Below, piece by piece: positions 5,281-5,519 of a DNA stretch of 5,519 nucleotides. A model generated the notes under the pieces. That model worked only from the letters and a program-made list of their open reading frames with translations, made no database searches and was not told the DNA's origin. The translations under genes and the position numbers were made by a program. The stretch is taken from assembly GCA_913054485.1 (NCBI GenBank), contig CAJXHQ010000246.1, positions 1 through 5,519 on the forward strand, written 5' to 3'. Positions within the stretch are counted from its first letter, which is position 1; every line of letters begins with the position of its first letter. This DNA comes from an uncultured Paracoccaceae bacterium (lineage in GTDB: Bacteria; Pseudomonadota; Alphaproteobacteria; Rhodobacterales; Rhodobacteraceae).

Positions 5281-5519
5281 AAAGGCCCTTTTTGTCGGTA
5301 GATCTGCCCATTGGCTTTATTGCGGACTGTTATGCTGCTTGTGCCGCGTAATATCGAGGCATTAGCCGTCGAGGCGATTGGGGTATGGAAGGCGGCTATG
5401 TCCCTTCCGCGGTCCTATGCGCCGGCAAAGATCCCATTTTTTGTCCGATGGCTGCCGGACTTATGGAGTGTTTGCTTGGGCTGTTATTGGCTTTCAGAAG
5501 TCCCGATTTTAAGGGATTC
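5281..5519. other. Tail of the window, no recognisable gene
   Basis: After the terminator, two overlapping + strand frames stay open to the window edge: one from an ATG at 5332 (62 codons) and one from an ATG at 5385 (45 codons). Neither has a good ribosome binding site, and neither translation resembles a family I know. The reverse strand is broken by stops. It may be intergenic DNA, the start of a gene beyond the window, or decayed mobile DNA. Confidence 0.4.

Noticed and set aside
1..5519. A previously undescribed defence or other multi-gene system
   Set aside because: All intact genes belong to known families (ALDH, TctCBA), and the remainder is a broken IS and a broken surface-protein gene.

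Overview
The window looks like chromosomal DNA of a marine alphaproteobacterium, most likely a Rhodobacteraceae member (Roseobacter group). This rests on high GC, strong GGAGG-type ribosome binding sites, a tripartite tricarboxylate transporter operon, an IS3-type transposase of the kind common in that group, and remains of a VCBS/cadherin-like surface protein. The genus is an inference from sequence style; no search was run.

Layout, all on the + strand. (1) 1-220: the 3' end of an aldehyde dehydrogenase gene whose C-terminus resembles PuuC-type enzymes. (2) 221-363: an intergenic gap with a perfect 16-bp palindrome and a second, looser hairpin. (3) 364-3324: a complete tctC-tctB-tctA operon encoding a periplasmic solute-binding protein, a small membrane subunit and a large membrane subunit. 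A strong hairpin sits between tctC and tctB. (4) 3325-3658: no convincing gene; the later part is probably the leader of the insertion sequence. (5) 3659-4281: a decayed IS3-family element. Its orfA is cut short by a stop codon next to an inserted palindromic tandem repeat, and its orfB keeps only about 96 N-terminal residues and no catalytic domain. (6) 4281-5212: the 3' part of a secreted repeat-protein gene, joined out of frame to the broken orfB and split again by a second frameshift. (7) 5244-5280: a near-ideal intrinsic terminator. (8) 5281-5519: no recognisable gene.

The tct genes should work as one secondary uptake system. TctC captures an organic acid in the periplasm and delivers it to the TctA-TctB membrane complex. 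The dehydrogenase directly upstream suggests a catabolic setting (oxidation of an aldehyde to an acid), but the substrate cannot be read from the sequence. The right third is a graveyard: at least one deletion joined an internal point of the IS to an internal point of a VCBS-type gene, removing the IS right half and the adhesin's 5' part.

I found no clear sign of a previously undescribed system. The most unusual structures are the palindromic 20-bp tandem repeat at the OrfA/OrfB frameshift region, the transposase/VCBS junction, and the unassigned beta-rich C-terminal module of the broken surface protein.
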